This document shows positions 15,218 through 24,121 of a stretch of 64,000 nucleotides of DNA, one piece after another; position 1 is the stretch's first letter, and each line of letters opens with the position of its first letter. The position numbers and the translations under genes were made by a program. Source of the DNA: CAVYWD01 sp963772225 (lineage in GTDB: Bacteria; Myxococcota; Myxococcia; Myxococcales; UBA5297). The DNA is taken from assembly GCA_963772225.1 (NCBI GenBank), contig CAVYWD010000001.1, forward strand, positions 372,001 to 436,000, read 5' to 3'. The notes beneath the pieces are model-generated. The model was not told the DNA's origin, did not search any database, and worked only from the letters and a program-made list of their open reading frames with translations.

Positions 15218-16841
15218 CCCGCAGCTGGTCCACGACGTGGTGCAGCTCGACAAGGAGGGGATGACTTGGCGCGCGATCGCGCGGGCCCTGCACATCAGCC
15301 GAAACACCGTGCGGCGCATCGTCAAGAGCCACCAGGAGGCGCGCGAAACTGCGCACTCGGCGCTGCCACGGGTGCGCGGCTCGCGCCGCCGCGCCTCGAA
15401 GCTCGACCCCTTTCGCAGCCTGATCACCGAGCTGCTCGAGAAGTATCCGGACATCACCGCGCAGCGGGTCTTCGAGCATTTGCGCGACGAGCATGGCTAC
15501 GCAGGCGGCGACACCATCGTGAAAGTCCTGGTGAGCAACCTGCGCCCGAAGTTGCCGCCCAAGCCGAGCCTCCAGACGCCGCCGCGGGTGCCGGGGGACA
15601 TGGGCGAGTGCGACTGGTCGCCCTACCCGGTGGAATTCACCCATGCGCCGTCCATGACCCTGCAGGCCTTCGGATACGCACTGCGCTACTCGACCCGGAA
15701 GTACTTCGGCTTCTTCGAGAGCAACGGCCTGCACCCTTTGATGGACGGCCACCGCCACGCCTTCGCGCGCTTCCAGGGCGCCGCGCGCCGGTGCACCTAC
15801 GATAGCCAGAAGCCGGTGGTGCTGCGCTGGGAAGGCAACCAGCCGATCCTCAATCCCCGCTTCGTCGATTTCGCCACCTATTACGAATTCTCCGCCGTCG
15901 CCGTGCGCCATGCCCCCAACCGCAAGCCCCGGGTCGAGCGGAGCTTCTGGGAGCTCTCCCTCAGCTTCTTCCGGGGCCGCTCATTCCGCGACCTGGCCGA
16001 CCTCGAGGCCCAGCTCTCCCGGTGGATGGACACCATCGCCGACCTGCGCCCCATCAAGCGGATGAAGCGGCGCACGCGGATGGAGCTCTTCGCCGAAGAG
16101 CAGTCGCTGCTGCGGCCGCTGCCGCGCCACCCCTACGACACCGCGCGGGTGCTCTACAAGCTCTGCAACCTCGAGGGCTTCATGACCTGGGAGACCAATG
16201 AATATTCCCTGCCCTATGAATACGTCACCGAGATTCTCCCGGTGCGCATCACCGAGAATGAGCTCTTCGTCTACAAAGCGGACCTGACCTGCCTGGCACG
16301 GCACGAGCTCAGGCCTCGCGGCGCGCAGCAGCAGTCGATCCTGCCGGGGCATCGGCCCCCGCGCGCCGAGGGCGGGCCCGACCTCGAGCACCTGCGGCGC
16401 GCATTCCAGGATCTTGGGGGGCCCGGAGCGGAGTACCTGGCGGCGCTCGAGCGGCGCGACTCGCGGTCGGCCGGCTACCACGCGCGCAAGGTCCTTTCGC
16501 TGCGCGAGGGCTACGACACCGCCGAGCTCTGCAAGGCGCTCTCGCACGCGCTCTGCTTCGGCGCTCTCGAGCACGTCAGCATCGAGAAGATCCTCAACGC
16601 CCGCTCCGACCGCCGCCGGCTCGACGAGTACGTCGCCGCGGCCTCGGCCAAGAAGCTCAAGAGCGCCGTCGCCCAGAGCTGCACCGAGCCGCGCGACCTC
16701 GCCGAGTACGACGCGCTGCCGTGCCGCGGCACAGTCCCCGAGCCCCAAGGAGAAGCGACATGCGAGCCCCCACCTCCCTCAAAGGCCCCGCCGCCGAAGC
16801 CCGGGAGCGCATCGAGCGGCACCTCGACCGACTCGGTCTGA
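15204..16841 (+). CDS. istA: IS21-family transposase IstA
   Basis: This is the DDE transposase of the element. An N-terminal helix-turn-helix (MTWRAIARALHISRNTVRRI) leads into the retroviral-integrase-type core. Candidate catalytic acids are in GDMGECDWSPYPVEF, CTYDSQKPVVLRW (spaced like the second Asp) and KPRVERSFWELSLSF (Glu). A C-terminal beta-barrel region (WETNEYSLPYEYV) and a helical tail follow. At 545 residues it is somewhat longer than common IstA proteins (about 500), and the last 80 bases overlap istB. IstA cuts and joins the ends, with IstB controlling complex assembly. All expected motifs appear intact, so it may be active. Confidence 0.88.
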   Translation: MLPLDPQLVHDVVQLDKEGMTWRAIARALHISRNTVRRIVKSHQEARETAHSALPRVRGSRRRASKLDPFRSLITELLEKYPDITAQRVFEHLRDEHGYAGGDTIVKVLVSNLRPKLPPKPSLQTPPRVPGDMGECDWSPYPVEFTHAPSMTLQAFGYALRYSTRKYFGFFESNGLHPLMDGHRHAFARFQGAARRCTYDSQKPVVLRWEGNQPILNPRFVDFATYYEFSAVAVRHAPNRKPRVERSFWELSLSFFRGRSFRDLADLEAQLSRWMDTIADLRPIKRMKRRTRMELFAEEQSLLRPLPRHPYDTARVLYKLCNLEGFMTWETNEYSLPYEYVTEILPVRITENELFVYKADLTCLARHELRPRGAQQQSILPGHRPPRAEGGPDLEHLRRAFQDLGGPGAEYLAALERRDSRSAGYHARKVLSLREGYDTAELCKALSHALCFGALEHVSIEKILNARSDRRRLDEYVAAASAKKLKSAVAQSCTEPRDLAEYDALPCRGTVPEPQGEATCEPPPPSKAPPPKPGSASSGTSTDSV

Positions 16842-17587
16842 GGGGGCTTTCCATCGATGCCTATCTGGCCTGGGTCAAGGAGCACCAGCCCTCGGACCTG
16901 GAAGCCGCCGAGCAGCTGCTCGCTGCGGCGGCCGCCATCAAGCGCGAGCGCAGCATCGAGTGGCGCATCAAGGGCAGCGGCATGAAGGTCCGCAAGACCA
17001 TGGCGGCCTTCGACTGGGACTTCCAGCCCAAGCTCGATCGCCGCTTCGTCGAGGAGCTCTTCGCGCTCTCCTTCGTCCAGCGGCACGAGGACCTCTTGAT
17101 CACCGGTAAGAGCGGGACCGGCAAGAGCCACATCCTGCAGGCTCTCGCGGTCCAAGCCTGCGAGCAGGAGTGGATGGTGCGCTACGCCCGGTGCGTCGAC
17201 CTGGTCGACCACCTCTACGCCGGCCTGGCCGACGGCTCCTACGAGCGGCGGATGAAGAGCTGGTGTCGGCCCACGCTCCTGGTGATCGACGACGTCGGAC
17301 TGGGCCAGCTCAAGCGCCGCGACGACGAGCCGACCGCGGCCCACATGATCTTCACCCTCTTGGATTGCCGACACGGCAGCGCCAGCACGGCGATCACGTC
17401 GAACATCAGGCTCTCCTCATGGGGCAAGTACCTGGGCGACGCTACCCTGGCCGCGGCGGTCCTCGACCGCCTGGCGGCGACCTCCATCCGGATCGACATC
17501 GACGGGCCGAGCTTCCGGCAGCACCAGGCGCACCAGCGGGCCAAGGAGCAGGGACACGAGCTCCCGGTGGAGGAACCCCATGATTGA
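16760..17587 (+). CDS. istB: IS21-family helper ATPase IstB
   Basis: The ATG at 16,760 follows AAGGAG by 8 bases and is preferred over the in-frame start at 16,721. The 275-residue AAA+ protein has an N-terminal helical domain, Walker A GKSGTGKS and Walker B LLVIDDVG, then TSNIRLSSWGKYLGDATLAA with the sensor/arginine region (AVLDRL). IstB remodels target DNA and partners IstA during transposition. It overlaps the end of istA by 82 bases and the next gene by 8, so all three are likely co-translated. Length and motifs are those of a complete family member. Confidence 0.9.
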   Translation: MRAPTSLKGPAAEARERIERHLDRLGLRGLSIDAYLAWVKEHQPSDLEAAEQLLAAAAAIKRERSIEWRIKGSGMKVRKTMAAFDWDFQPKLDRRFVEELFALSFVQRHEDLLITGKSGTGKSHILQALAVQACEQEWMVRYARCVDLVDHLYAGLADGSYERRMKSWCRPTLLVIDDVGLGQLKRRDDEPTAAHMIFTLLDCRHGSASTAITSNIRLSSWGKYLGDATLAAAVLDRLAATSIRIDIDGPSFRQHQAHQRAKEQGHELPVEEPHD

Positions 17588-17780
17588 GAGGCCGCCGCTG
17601 ACGCTCAACCTCCCGCCGCTCGACGGCCCCACCGCGGCTTGGCTGCTCGACCTCTGCGGCCAGCTCCAAGTCGCGCTCTGGCAAGAGTACGGCGACGAGG
17701 TCGAGGCCCACTGGACTGCGACCGAGCCCAACCAGCTCCTCTACGGGCCCCTGCAGCCCGCCTCGCGCAAGAGGCGCTGA
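17580..17780 (+). CDS. Small protein at the end of the IS21-like operon
   Basis: A 66-residue frame starts 8 bases before the istB stop codon and continues with typical codon use: LNLPPLDGPTAAWLLDLCGQ, then LQVALWQEYGDEVEAHW and a basic end ASRKRR. It is predicted to be two amphipathic helices; I recognise no domain. Its coupling to istB suggests a role in the element, such as an accessory or regulatory subunit. It could be a chance frame, but the tight overlap and the terminator downstream argue for a real gene. Confidence 0.6.
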   Translation: MIERPPLTLNLPPLDGPTAAWLLDLCGQLQVALWQEYGDEVEAHWTATEPNQLLYGPLQPASRKRR

Positions 17781-17907
17781 TACCGCGATTCTGCCCGGGC
17801 CGCAGGTGTGGCCCTCAGAGCGGGCTCCGCTGGCGAGCGTCCCGCGACCGCGACGGAATGCCTGCGGCCCGGGCGCCCTTCATCACCGCGACAGACTGAC
17901 CGCCGGA

Positions 17908-17942
17908 GGCGCCCGACCCGCCTTCGGCGGTCGGCGTTTTGA
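17908..17942 (+). terminator. Probable intrinsic terminator of the IS21-like operon
   Basis: An imperfect GC-rich hairpin (CGCCCGACCCGCC, loop TTCG, GGCGGTCGGCG) is followed directly by TTTT. It lies 130 bases after the last gene of the element and before the right end, in the correct orientation to end the operon. Confidence 0.65.
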
Positions 17943-18116
17943 TCCCGCTCCGGAATGGGGCCCGGGCCCTGACGAGTCCAGCGCGGGGACAGCGCCTCGT
18001 TTCCGCGATCCGTAGACGGCGGGGACGGCTCGCCCGCCTCCGTATTCGCCCGCACCCTTCTGACGGCCTGCGCCCGCAACCCCGCAACCGAGACTGGATC
18101 ACCAAAACCGCCGAGA

Positions 18117-18140
18117 GTGGATCACCTCCACGCCGCCGCC
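18117..18140 (-). repeat. Right terminal repeat of the IS21-like element
   Basis: Read on the minus strand the end is GGCGTGGAGGTGATCCAC preceded by GGCGGC. An inner copy (CGGCGGTTTTGGTGATCCAG on the minus strand) lies just inside. It matches the left end at the outer CGGCGTG and the inner GATCCAC but differs in the middle, as is common for IS21 ends. Confidence 0.7.
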
Positions 18141-18518
18141 GAAGTGATGCTCGCCTGATGCGGTCTTGGGCAGGCCCAGCTGCCTGGAGCCTCAGGCTGA
18201 TGAGCCTCGCGATGTTGGCCGATGTCGCCGCTCGCGCGGGTGACCGAGACGCCGTCAAGGTAGCCTGCCGCGAGTGGCTGGCGGCGTCCGCCCAAGCACG
18301 TCTCGTTGGCCCCCAGGTTTACGGCGGTGACGCCAAGCCAGACGAGTGGGAGCGTGGGTGCGGGAGATGCTCGCTTGGGCGGAGAGGGGAACCGCTGCTC
18401 CTCCCTCAGCGAGACGCCCAGGCTAGCCTCCCGAAAGTCCGGGAGCAGGCGAACCGGGAGCACGGGCTGGAGCCGGGAGGCCAATCGAGCGTCGTCGTGT
18501 GGCTGGTCCCTGAAACGA
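18141..18518. other. No recognisable gene between the IS element and the tRNA
   Basis: Open frames on both strands give no recognisable protein. The part of the recombinase gene expected here if the IS had inserted cleanly is absent. The stretch may be remnant DNA at the edge of the accessory region. Confidence 0.45.
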
Positions 18519-18544
18519 CTCGGCCCCCGTCGCCGGGGGCCGAG
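18519..18544 (-). terminator. Hairpin terminator after the initiator tRNA
   Basis: An 11-bp perfect stem (CTCGGCCCCCG / CGGGGGCCGAG) with a four-base loop lies 16 bases beyond the 3' end of the tRNA on the minus strand. It is followed by TCGTTTC. This suits a tRNA transcription terminator. Confidence 0.7.
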
Positions 18545-18559
18545 ACAACTTTTCGAAGT

Positions 18560-18634
<75 letters not shown>

Positions 18635-18854
18635 TCGATGTGGGCGGCTTTATAGAGGGGCGCATCGCAGGCGTCAACGGAAATCGTGGTTCTCTCGTCA
18701 CGGAGCCGGCGCACAGGCAGCGGCCCGCCTCTCAGGAAGCCGTCTGCTCAGGCCTCCGTCGACGCCACCCGCGACCGGGGCGCGACAGCCTCGAGTGACC
18801 GCTGGCGCCCCGTGAAGCTCGCTGCCCGAGGCGGACCCAGCCAACCGCCGCGCC

Positions 18855-20319
18855 TCACCCCACCGCCCTGAGGATCCTCTCCCAAGCCCCCGGCCGCAGG
18901 TTCGCCCGCAGGTGCTCCGCCCAGCGCTGCAGCCGCATCTCCAGCGGCACGGCCTGCCTCACCCCCAAGGCCTTCATCCCGCGCCCCCGCCGCACCTCAT
19001 TGAGGAACGCACAGCGCCATCCGTCGCAGCTCAAGAGCCCGTGGAGGTAGCACCCCACCGAGCGCTCTCCGACGAGCCCCACCTCCGCACCGCCCTCCTC
19101 CACCAGCGGAGCGCCCGCACCCTCGCTCACTCCCCGGTGGATTCTCGTACCCCTCGACCGCATGCCCCGTCTCCGGCCAGGCGCTTCGATAGGCCCTCTG
19201 CTCGGTCACCTTCGCCGCGCGAAAGACCGTCCGATGGGGCAAGAGCCCCATCCCCGGCCACCTGGCCGGCCCACCCTCGCTCCCCGCCTCGTCCACAAGC
19301 TCCGCCCCCAGCATCTGATACCCGCCGCACAGCCCCAGCACCCACGCCCCACGCCGATGCGCCTCCACCACGGCCTCGGCCATGCCCGCGCTCGTCAGGT
19401 AGGCCAAGTCCCCCACGGTCGCCTTCGACCCCGGCAGCACCAGCAAGTCCTGCTCGCGGGCGCGCTCGGGCCGGGTCACCCAGGTCAGCTGCACGTCCGG
19501 CTCGGCCAGCAGCGGGAAAAGGTCCTCCGTATTCGACGCCCGCGGGCTCAAGACCGCGCCCACGTGCAGCTTGCCCGGCCGCGGCGCCTCGTCGAAGGGG
19601 ATGCGCAGCGGCCGGTCCTCCTCGTCGAGCCCGTGGTCCAGGTGCGGCACCACCGCCAGCACCGGCGCCCTGCACTCGCGCTCGAGCATCGCCACGCCGT
19701 CCTCGAAGAGCGACGGGTCGCCCTGGAACCGATTGACCACCACGCCCACCACCCGTTCCCGGTCGCCCGGCGGGAGCAAGTCCAGCGTGCCCTTCGCCTG
19801 CGCGAAGACGCCTCCCTTGTGAATGTCCACGACCAGGACGATGCCCGCGCCCATCCGCCGCGCCGGCGCCAGGTTGACGAAGTCCACCGCCATGAGATTG
19901 AGCTCCACCGGCGAGCCCGCGCCCTCCATGACGATGACCTCGAACCGCGCCGCGAGCCGCTCCAGCGCGCCCATCGCGACCTCGGCGACGGCCCTGGTAT
20001 CGCGAAAATAGTCGCGCGCCTCCCTCTGCCCGACCGCCCGGCCCATCAGCACCAGCTCCGCGCCCGTGGAGCTCAAAGGCTTCATCAGCACCGGCCCCAT
20101 CTCCACCGCCGGCTCGAGGCGGCAGGCGCGGGCCTGGAGAATCTGCGCCCGCGGCATCTCCAGTCCGTCGGCGGTGACGCCCGCTTGGTTCGCCATGTTC
20201 TGCGCCTTGAACGGCGCGACCTTGCGCCCCGCGTCCGCGAGCAGCCGGCACAGGCCCGCGGTCACGAGGCTCTTCCCCACATCCGACGCCGAACCCAACA
20301 CCGCGAGCGCTCGAGCCAT
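18855..20319 (-). CDS. cobQ: Cobyric acid synthase CobQ with a single-base frameshift
   Basis: CobQ amidates adenosylcobyrinate diamide at four side chains in vitamin B12 synthesis, using glutamine and ATP. The first 390 residues show the ATPase domain (GSASDVGKSLVTAGLCRLLA, FKAQNMANQAGV, VEGAG-type MEGAGSPVE) and the glutamine-amidotransferase domain (GSKATVGDLAYL, LGLCGGYQMLG with the catalytic Cys). At about 19,142 one extra base (minus strand GAGAATCCAC, expected GAGATCCAC) shifts the frame. The family continues in the next frame as IHRGVSEG, GCYLHGLLSCDGW and ends at 18,855. Joined, the protein has normal length (about 487 residues). The shift may be a sequencing error, because the rest shows no decay. 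Confidence 0.88.
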
Positions 20320-20460
20320 CCGCGCATCATCCTCACCGCGGGCTCTCGGCGCCAGCGCTGCTAGGCGCCGCCGAGCAGGGCTCGACCAGCGGCCGCAGCG
20401 CTCATGGCCCCGCCCATCCTCGAGCCCGGCGCGCGGGCCCCGGCGACTTGGGCTCAGGGC

Positions 20461-20715
20461 TCAGATCGGCGCGCCCTCCTCGGGCGAGGCGCCGCCGGCG
20501 GTCGCTCGACCCTCCTCGTCGCCCTCTGCGGGCGCGGCCTCCTCCTCCGAGCCGCGCGCTTCTGACCGCGCGACTCTTCGCTCGAGGAAGTCGCGAATCA
20601 GCGGGACCATTTCGTCGGCCTTGTCCTCGAGGGCGAAGTGGCCGGTGTCCAGCAGGTGAAGCTCCACGTCGGGAAGGTCGCGCTCATAGGCACGCGCACC
20701 AATGCGCGCGGCCGT
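20461..20715 (-). pseudogene. C-terminal fragment of an alpha/beta hydrolase
   Basis: The last 85 residues of the frame read GARAYERDLPDVELHLLDTG, then HFALEDKADEMVPLIRDFLE. This is the end of alpha/beta-hydrolase-fold enzymes, with the catalytic His in GHFALE. An acidic extension (EEEAAPAEGDEEGRAT) follows to the stop. Upstream of about 20,715 the frame no longer resembles the family and no start lies nearby. The nucleophile and acid parts are missing, so this is a remnant. The plus-strand ClpA-type gene begins just beyond the break. Confidence 0.6.
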
Positions 20716-20778
20716 TGCCCTCTTCGCGACCGCCGAGTAAAACCGTTGACCGCATCGCCTGGCCCTTGAGGAGCCCCA

Positions 20779-23223
20779 TTGGCTGTCGACTCCACCGAGC
20801 TCGCCCAGGTCGTCGCCGAGGCAGACGACATTTCCGCCTCCGTCGGCCACCGCCTCACCACGGCCCATCTCCTCCTCGCGGTCTTTACAGTGCCGAACCG
20901 CGCCCAGGTGCTCCTGGCCGAGCGCGGCATCGATGAGGACGTGGTCCTCGGTCTGATGAACCGGGCGCCCAAGGAGCCCGAGGGCCTCGCGCGCGAGCTG
21001 CTCGACCGCGCCCGCGAGCTCGCCAAGGGCTGCGGCTCCGCCGAGACCGACTGCGGCCACCTCCTCATCGCGGCGACGCGCATGCGCGACTGCCTGGCGC
21101 TCGACCTCCTCACCCGCGCCGGCCTCGACCTCACCACCCTGCGCAACACCGCCCTGAGCTATTACCTGGGCGGCCACATGCCGCGCCGGCTGACGAACTT
21201 GAATCGCCCCACCCCGCCGGCACCCGCGCCTCCCGGCCCGGCACGCGCGCAACCTCGCCCCTCGAGCGCGCCGGCGCCGGCCATCGCCCCGGAGTCGCGC
21301 GGCGAGACCGCGCCTTCGCCCAAGCCCGAGCCGCGCCCCTCGGCCAAGCCGGCCCCGAAGATCGACCTGCGCATCGACTCCGTCCCGCTCCCCGAGCCGG
21401 TCGTCGCCGCGGCCCCCGCCCCTGCGGCATCGGCCTCGCGCTACGCCTTGAGCGAGAAAGAGTTCCCCTGGCTCGCCTCGCTGGGGCGCAACCTTACCGA
21501 GCTCGCCGCCGAGAAGCGCATCGACCCGGTCATCGGCCGCGACGCGGAGATCGACGAGGTCATCGACATCCTCGGCAAAAGGCGAACGAACAACCCGCTG
21601 CTCCTGGGCGAGCCCGGCGTCGGCAAGACCGCCGTCGTCGAGGGCGTCGCTCGCCGGCTCCTCGAGCTCTCCGAGAAGGGCCTCTCCGAGCGCATCGTGG
21701 TCGAGCTGGACATGGCCTCGGTGGTCGCCGGCACCCAGCTGCGCGGCTCGTTCAGCGAGAAGCTCAACGGCATCAAGGACGAGGTGAAGCGCGCCGGCGG
21801 GCGGGTGGTCGTCTTCATCGACGAGATCGACACGCTGATCGGCGCGGGCTCCACCGGCGAAGGCCCCCAGGACGCCGCCAACGAGCTCAAGAGCGCGCTC
21901 GCCCGCGGCGACTTCCCCTGCATCGGCGCCACCACCCACGACGAGTACCGCAAGTTCATCGCCGAGGACCCCGCCCTCGAGCGCCGCTTCACGCCGGTCG
22001 TCGTCAAGGAGCCGACGGTCGCGCAGACCGAGCAGATCCTGGCGGGCATCATCGGCCGCTACGAGGAGCACCACAGGGTCCGCTACGATCGCTCGGCGCT
22101 CGCCGCCGCGGCCGCGCTCGCCGCCAAGTACGTCTCCGACCGCTTTCTGCCCGACAAGGCCATCTCGGTCATCGACCTCGCGGGCTCGCGCGCCCGCCGC
22201 GAAGGCGCCTCGGCGGTGAAGACCTCCGACGTCGCGCGCATCGTCTCACGCCTGGCCGGCGTCCCCGAGGAGCGCCTGCTCCTCAACGACTCCGACCGCC
22301 TGCTCAAGCTCGAGGCCGAGCTCGGCGCGCGGGTCGTCGGCCACGGTCCCATCATCGAGCGGGTGGCGCGCGTCGTCCGGCGCAACTACGCCGGCTTCTC
22401 CAGCCGGCGCCCCATGGGCTCGTTCCTCTTCTGCGGCCCGACGGGCGTGGGCAAATCCGAGCTCGGCCGCGCCCTGGCGGACGTCCTCTTCGGCGGCCGC
22501 GAGTCGCTCGTCCGCGTCGACATGAGCGAGTGCGCCGAGGCGCACGGCGTGGCCCGGCTCGTCGGCGCGCCGCCCGGATACCTCGGCTACGGCGACGCCG
22601 GCCAGCTCACCGAGCCGGTGCGCAAGCGCCCTTCGTCGGTCGTCCTCCTCGACGAGGTCGAGAAGGCGCACCGCGACGTCCTGATGCTCCTCCTGCAGGT
22701 CCTGGAGGAAGGCCGGCTCACCGACGGCAAGGGCCGCCACATCGATTTCTCGAACGCGGTGGTCATCCTCACCACCAACCTGGGCGCCGACGCCTTCGCC
22801 AAGGGCGCCGCCCCCGTGGGCTTCAACGCCTCCGCGTCCGGGGCGGCCGCGGTCGATCGCGCCTTGTCGTCGGCGCGCGCGCAGCTGCCGGCGGAGCTTT
22901 GGAACCGGCTCGACGAGCGGCTGGTCTTCAGCCCGCTCGAGAAGCGCGAGGTCTCGCAGATCGCCGCGCTCCTCATCGCCCAGTCGGCCCTGCGGCTCCA
23001 GAGCGAGAAGGGCATCGGCTACCAGGCCGGCCCGGACGTCGTCGACCACCTGCTCTCGCACGGAGGCTTCGACGCCTCGCTCGGCGCGCGGCCCATGCGC
23101 CAGGCCATCCAGCGACTCCTCGAGGCGCCGCTCGCCGAGGCCATTCTGGAGAAGCGCTTCCACCGCGGCGACCGCGTGCTGGCCCACGTGCAAGGCGAGG
23201 CCGTCGCCTTCCGCGCGCAGTAG
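20779..23223 (+). CDS. ClpA/ClpC-type AAA+ unfoldase
   Basis: The TTG at 20,779 follows GAGGAG by about 8 bases. The 814-residue protein has a Clp N-domain (AHLLLAVFTVPNRAQVLLAE) and a 100-residue Pro/Ala-rich linker. AAA module 1 has Walker A GEPGVGKT and Walker B VVVFIDEID; module 2 has GPTGVGKS and VVLLDEVEKAH. The modules join without the coiled-coil middle domain of ClpC/ClpB, so it is closer to ClpA. A VGF tripeptide in the second module (AAPVGFNAS) sits where ClpA/X carry the IGL/IGF loop that docks on ClpP. This suggests a proteolytic rather than disaggregating role. No clpS lies nearby. Confidence 0.9.
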   Translation: MAVDSTELAQVVAEADDISASVGHRLTTAHLLLAVFTVPNRAQVLLAERGIDEDVVLGLMNRAPKEPEGLARELLDRARELAKGCGSAETDCGHLLIAATRMRDCLALDLLTRAGLDLTTLRNTALSYYLGGHMPRRLTNLNRPTPPAPAPPGPARAQPRPSSAPAPAIAPESRGETAPSPKPEPRPSAKPAPKIDLRIDSVPLPEPVVAAAPAPAASASRYALSEKEFPWLASLGRNLTELAAEKRIDPVIGRDAEIDEVIDILGKRRTNNPLLLGEPGVGKTAVVEGVARRLLELSEKGLSERIVVELDMASVVAGTQLRGSFSEKLNGIKDEVKRAGGRVVVFIDEIDTLIGAGSTGEGPQDAANELKSALARGDFPCIGATTHDEYRKFIAEDPALERRFTPVVVKEPTVAQTEQILAGIIGRYEEHHRVRYDRSALAAAAALAAKYVSDRFLPDKAISVIDLAGSRARREGASAVKTSDVARIVSRLAGVPEERLLLNDSDRLLKLEAELGARVVGHGPIIERVARVVRRNYAGFSSRRPMGSFLFCGPTGVGKSELGRALADVLFGGRESLVRVDMSECAEAHGVARLVGAPPGYLGYGDAGQLTEPVRKRPSSVVLLDEVEKAHRDVLMLLLQVLEEGRLTDGKGRHIDFSNAVVILTTNLGADAFAKGAAPVGFNASASGAAAVDRALSSARAQLPAELWNRLDERLVFSPLEKREVSQIAALLIAQSALRLQSEKGIGYQAGPDVVDHLLSHGGFDASLGARPMRQAIQRLLEAPLAEAILEKRFHRGDRVLAHVQGEAVAFRAQ

Positions 23224-23299
23224 CCGCCCGCGCCGACCTCTAGAGGTTGCGGGCGAGCACATCGTCAACGGCAGACAGCGCTCGAGGGAGGCCGCGGAC

Positions 23300-23433
23300 G
23301 TGCGTCGACTTGTCGGGCTCTGGCTCGGAGCGCTCCTCGCCGGGGCCGCTCAGGCGCGCTCGCGAACAGCACCGACGCCCTCCACGAGCTGTTCGGGCGC
23401 GCCGTGTACCGGGCCGTCGGCTACTCGCAATAG
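23300..23433 (+). pseudogene. Possible short exported-protein remnant
   Basis: A frame from a GTG at 23,300 starts like a signal peptide (VRRLVGLWLGALLAGAAQA). It continues sensibly only if the frame changes near 23,362, to RANSTDALHELFGRAVYRAV and a stop at 23,433. This could be a small secreted protein with a one-base error or a dead remnant. Evidence is thin. Confidence 0.25.
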
Positions 23434-23533
23434 CGTCTACTTTCCGACAGCGGCCGGCGTGAGCGCGCGGGGCGGAGGCAGAGGCGCTCCCTCGCCAGTA
23501 ATCTCCTGAGCTCAACTTCCCAGGAGGATTGGA

Positions 23534-24079
23534 ATGCGTCTCATCGCCATCGCGCTTCTCGCCGTCGCTGCGCCGGCCCTCGCCGAGGAGAAGCTCTCTC
23601 TCAAGAGCACGGATCTGAAGAACGGCGGGACCCTCACCGAGCGCCAGGTCTTTAACGGCTTCGGGTGCAAGGGCGCCAACGTCTCGCCGGAGCTCGCGTG
23701 GACGAACCCTCCCGCCGGCACGAAGAGCTTCGTCGTCACCGCCTACGACCCCGACGCTCCGACCGGCTCGGGCTGGTGGCACTGGGTCGTCTACAACATC
23801 CCCGCGAATGTTCGAGAGCTGCCCGCGGGCGCCGGAAGTGGGACGGGGCTCCCGGCGGGCGCTGTCCAAGGGCGGACCGACTTCGGCGCGCCGGGCTTTG
23901 GCGGCGCGTGCCCGCCCGCGGGAGACAAGCCGCACCGGTACATCTTCACGGTCTACGCCCTCAAATTGGACAAGCTGGAGCTGCCTCCTGACGCCAGCCC
24001 GGCCATGGTGGGCTTCATGACCCGCGCCAACCAGCTCGGCAGCGCGTCGCTCACGGCCACCTACGCCCGGGCGAAGTAG
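23534..24079 (+). CDS. Exported YbhB/YbcL-family (PEBP, Raf kinase inhibitor-like) protein
   Basis: The 181-residue product starts with a clear signal peptide (MRLIAIALLAVAAPALAEEK), preceded by AGGAGG. The mature part is a phosphatidylethanolamine-binding-protein fold: GCKGANVSPELAWTNPPAGT, AYDPDAPTGSGWWHWVVYNI with the DPD and H ligand-site residues, GGACPPAGDKPHRYIFTVYA. Bacterial PEBP proteins bind small anionic ligands; their physiological role is mostly unknown. It stands alone, with no obvious operon partner. Confidence 0.9.
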   Translation: MRLIAIALLAVAAPALAEEKLSLKSTDLKNGGTLTERQVFNGFGCKGANVSPELAWTNPPAGTKSFVVTAYDPDAPTGSGWWHWVVYNIPANVRELPAGAGSGTGLPAGAVQGRTDFGAPGFGGACPPAGDKPHRYIFTVYALKLDKLELPPDASPAMVGFMTRANQLGSASLTATYARAK

Positions 24080-24121
24080 GCGCTTCGCTCAGGCGCCGCC
24101 GATTGGAGCTCGTCGCCTGTG

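Larger units (their letters stand above)
13517..18140 (+). mobile_element. IS21-like element carrying zinc-ribbon, ParB-like, IstA, IstB and small-protein genes
   Basis: The 4.6-kb unit is bounded by related inverted ends: GGCGTGATCGAGATCCAC on the left and, read inward from the right, GGCGTGGAGGTGATCCAC. Each is preceded by GGCGGC and followed by an inner degenerate repeat (TCGGCGG...GATCCA). Multiple terminal repeats are typical of the IS21 family. Standard IS21 elements are 2-2.5 kb with only istA and istB. This one adds a zinc-ribbon gene, a ParB-like gene and a third small gene, plus four iteron-like motifs. I see no clear target duplication. A second left end lies inverted at 6.1-6.34 kb. 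Confidence 0.8.

Noticed and set aside
18997..20319. cobQ ending in the first frame with a Gly/Arg-rich tail.
   Set aside because: That tail is not family sequence; the true C-terminus lies one frame over to 18,855.
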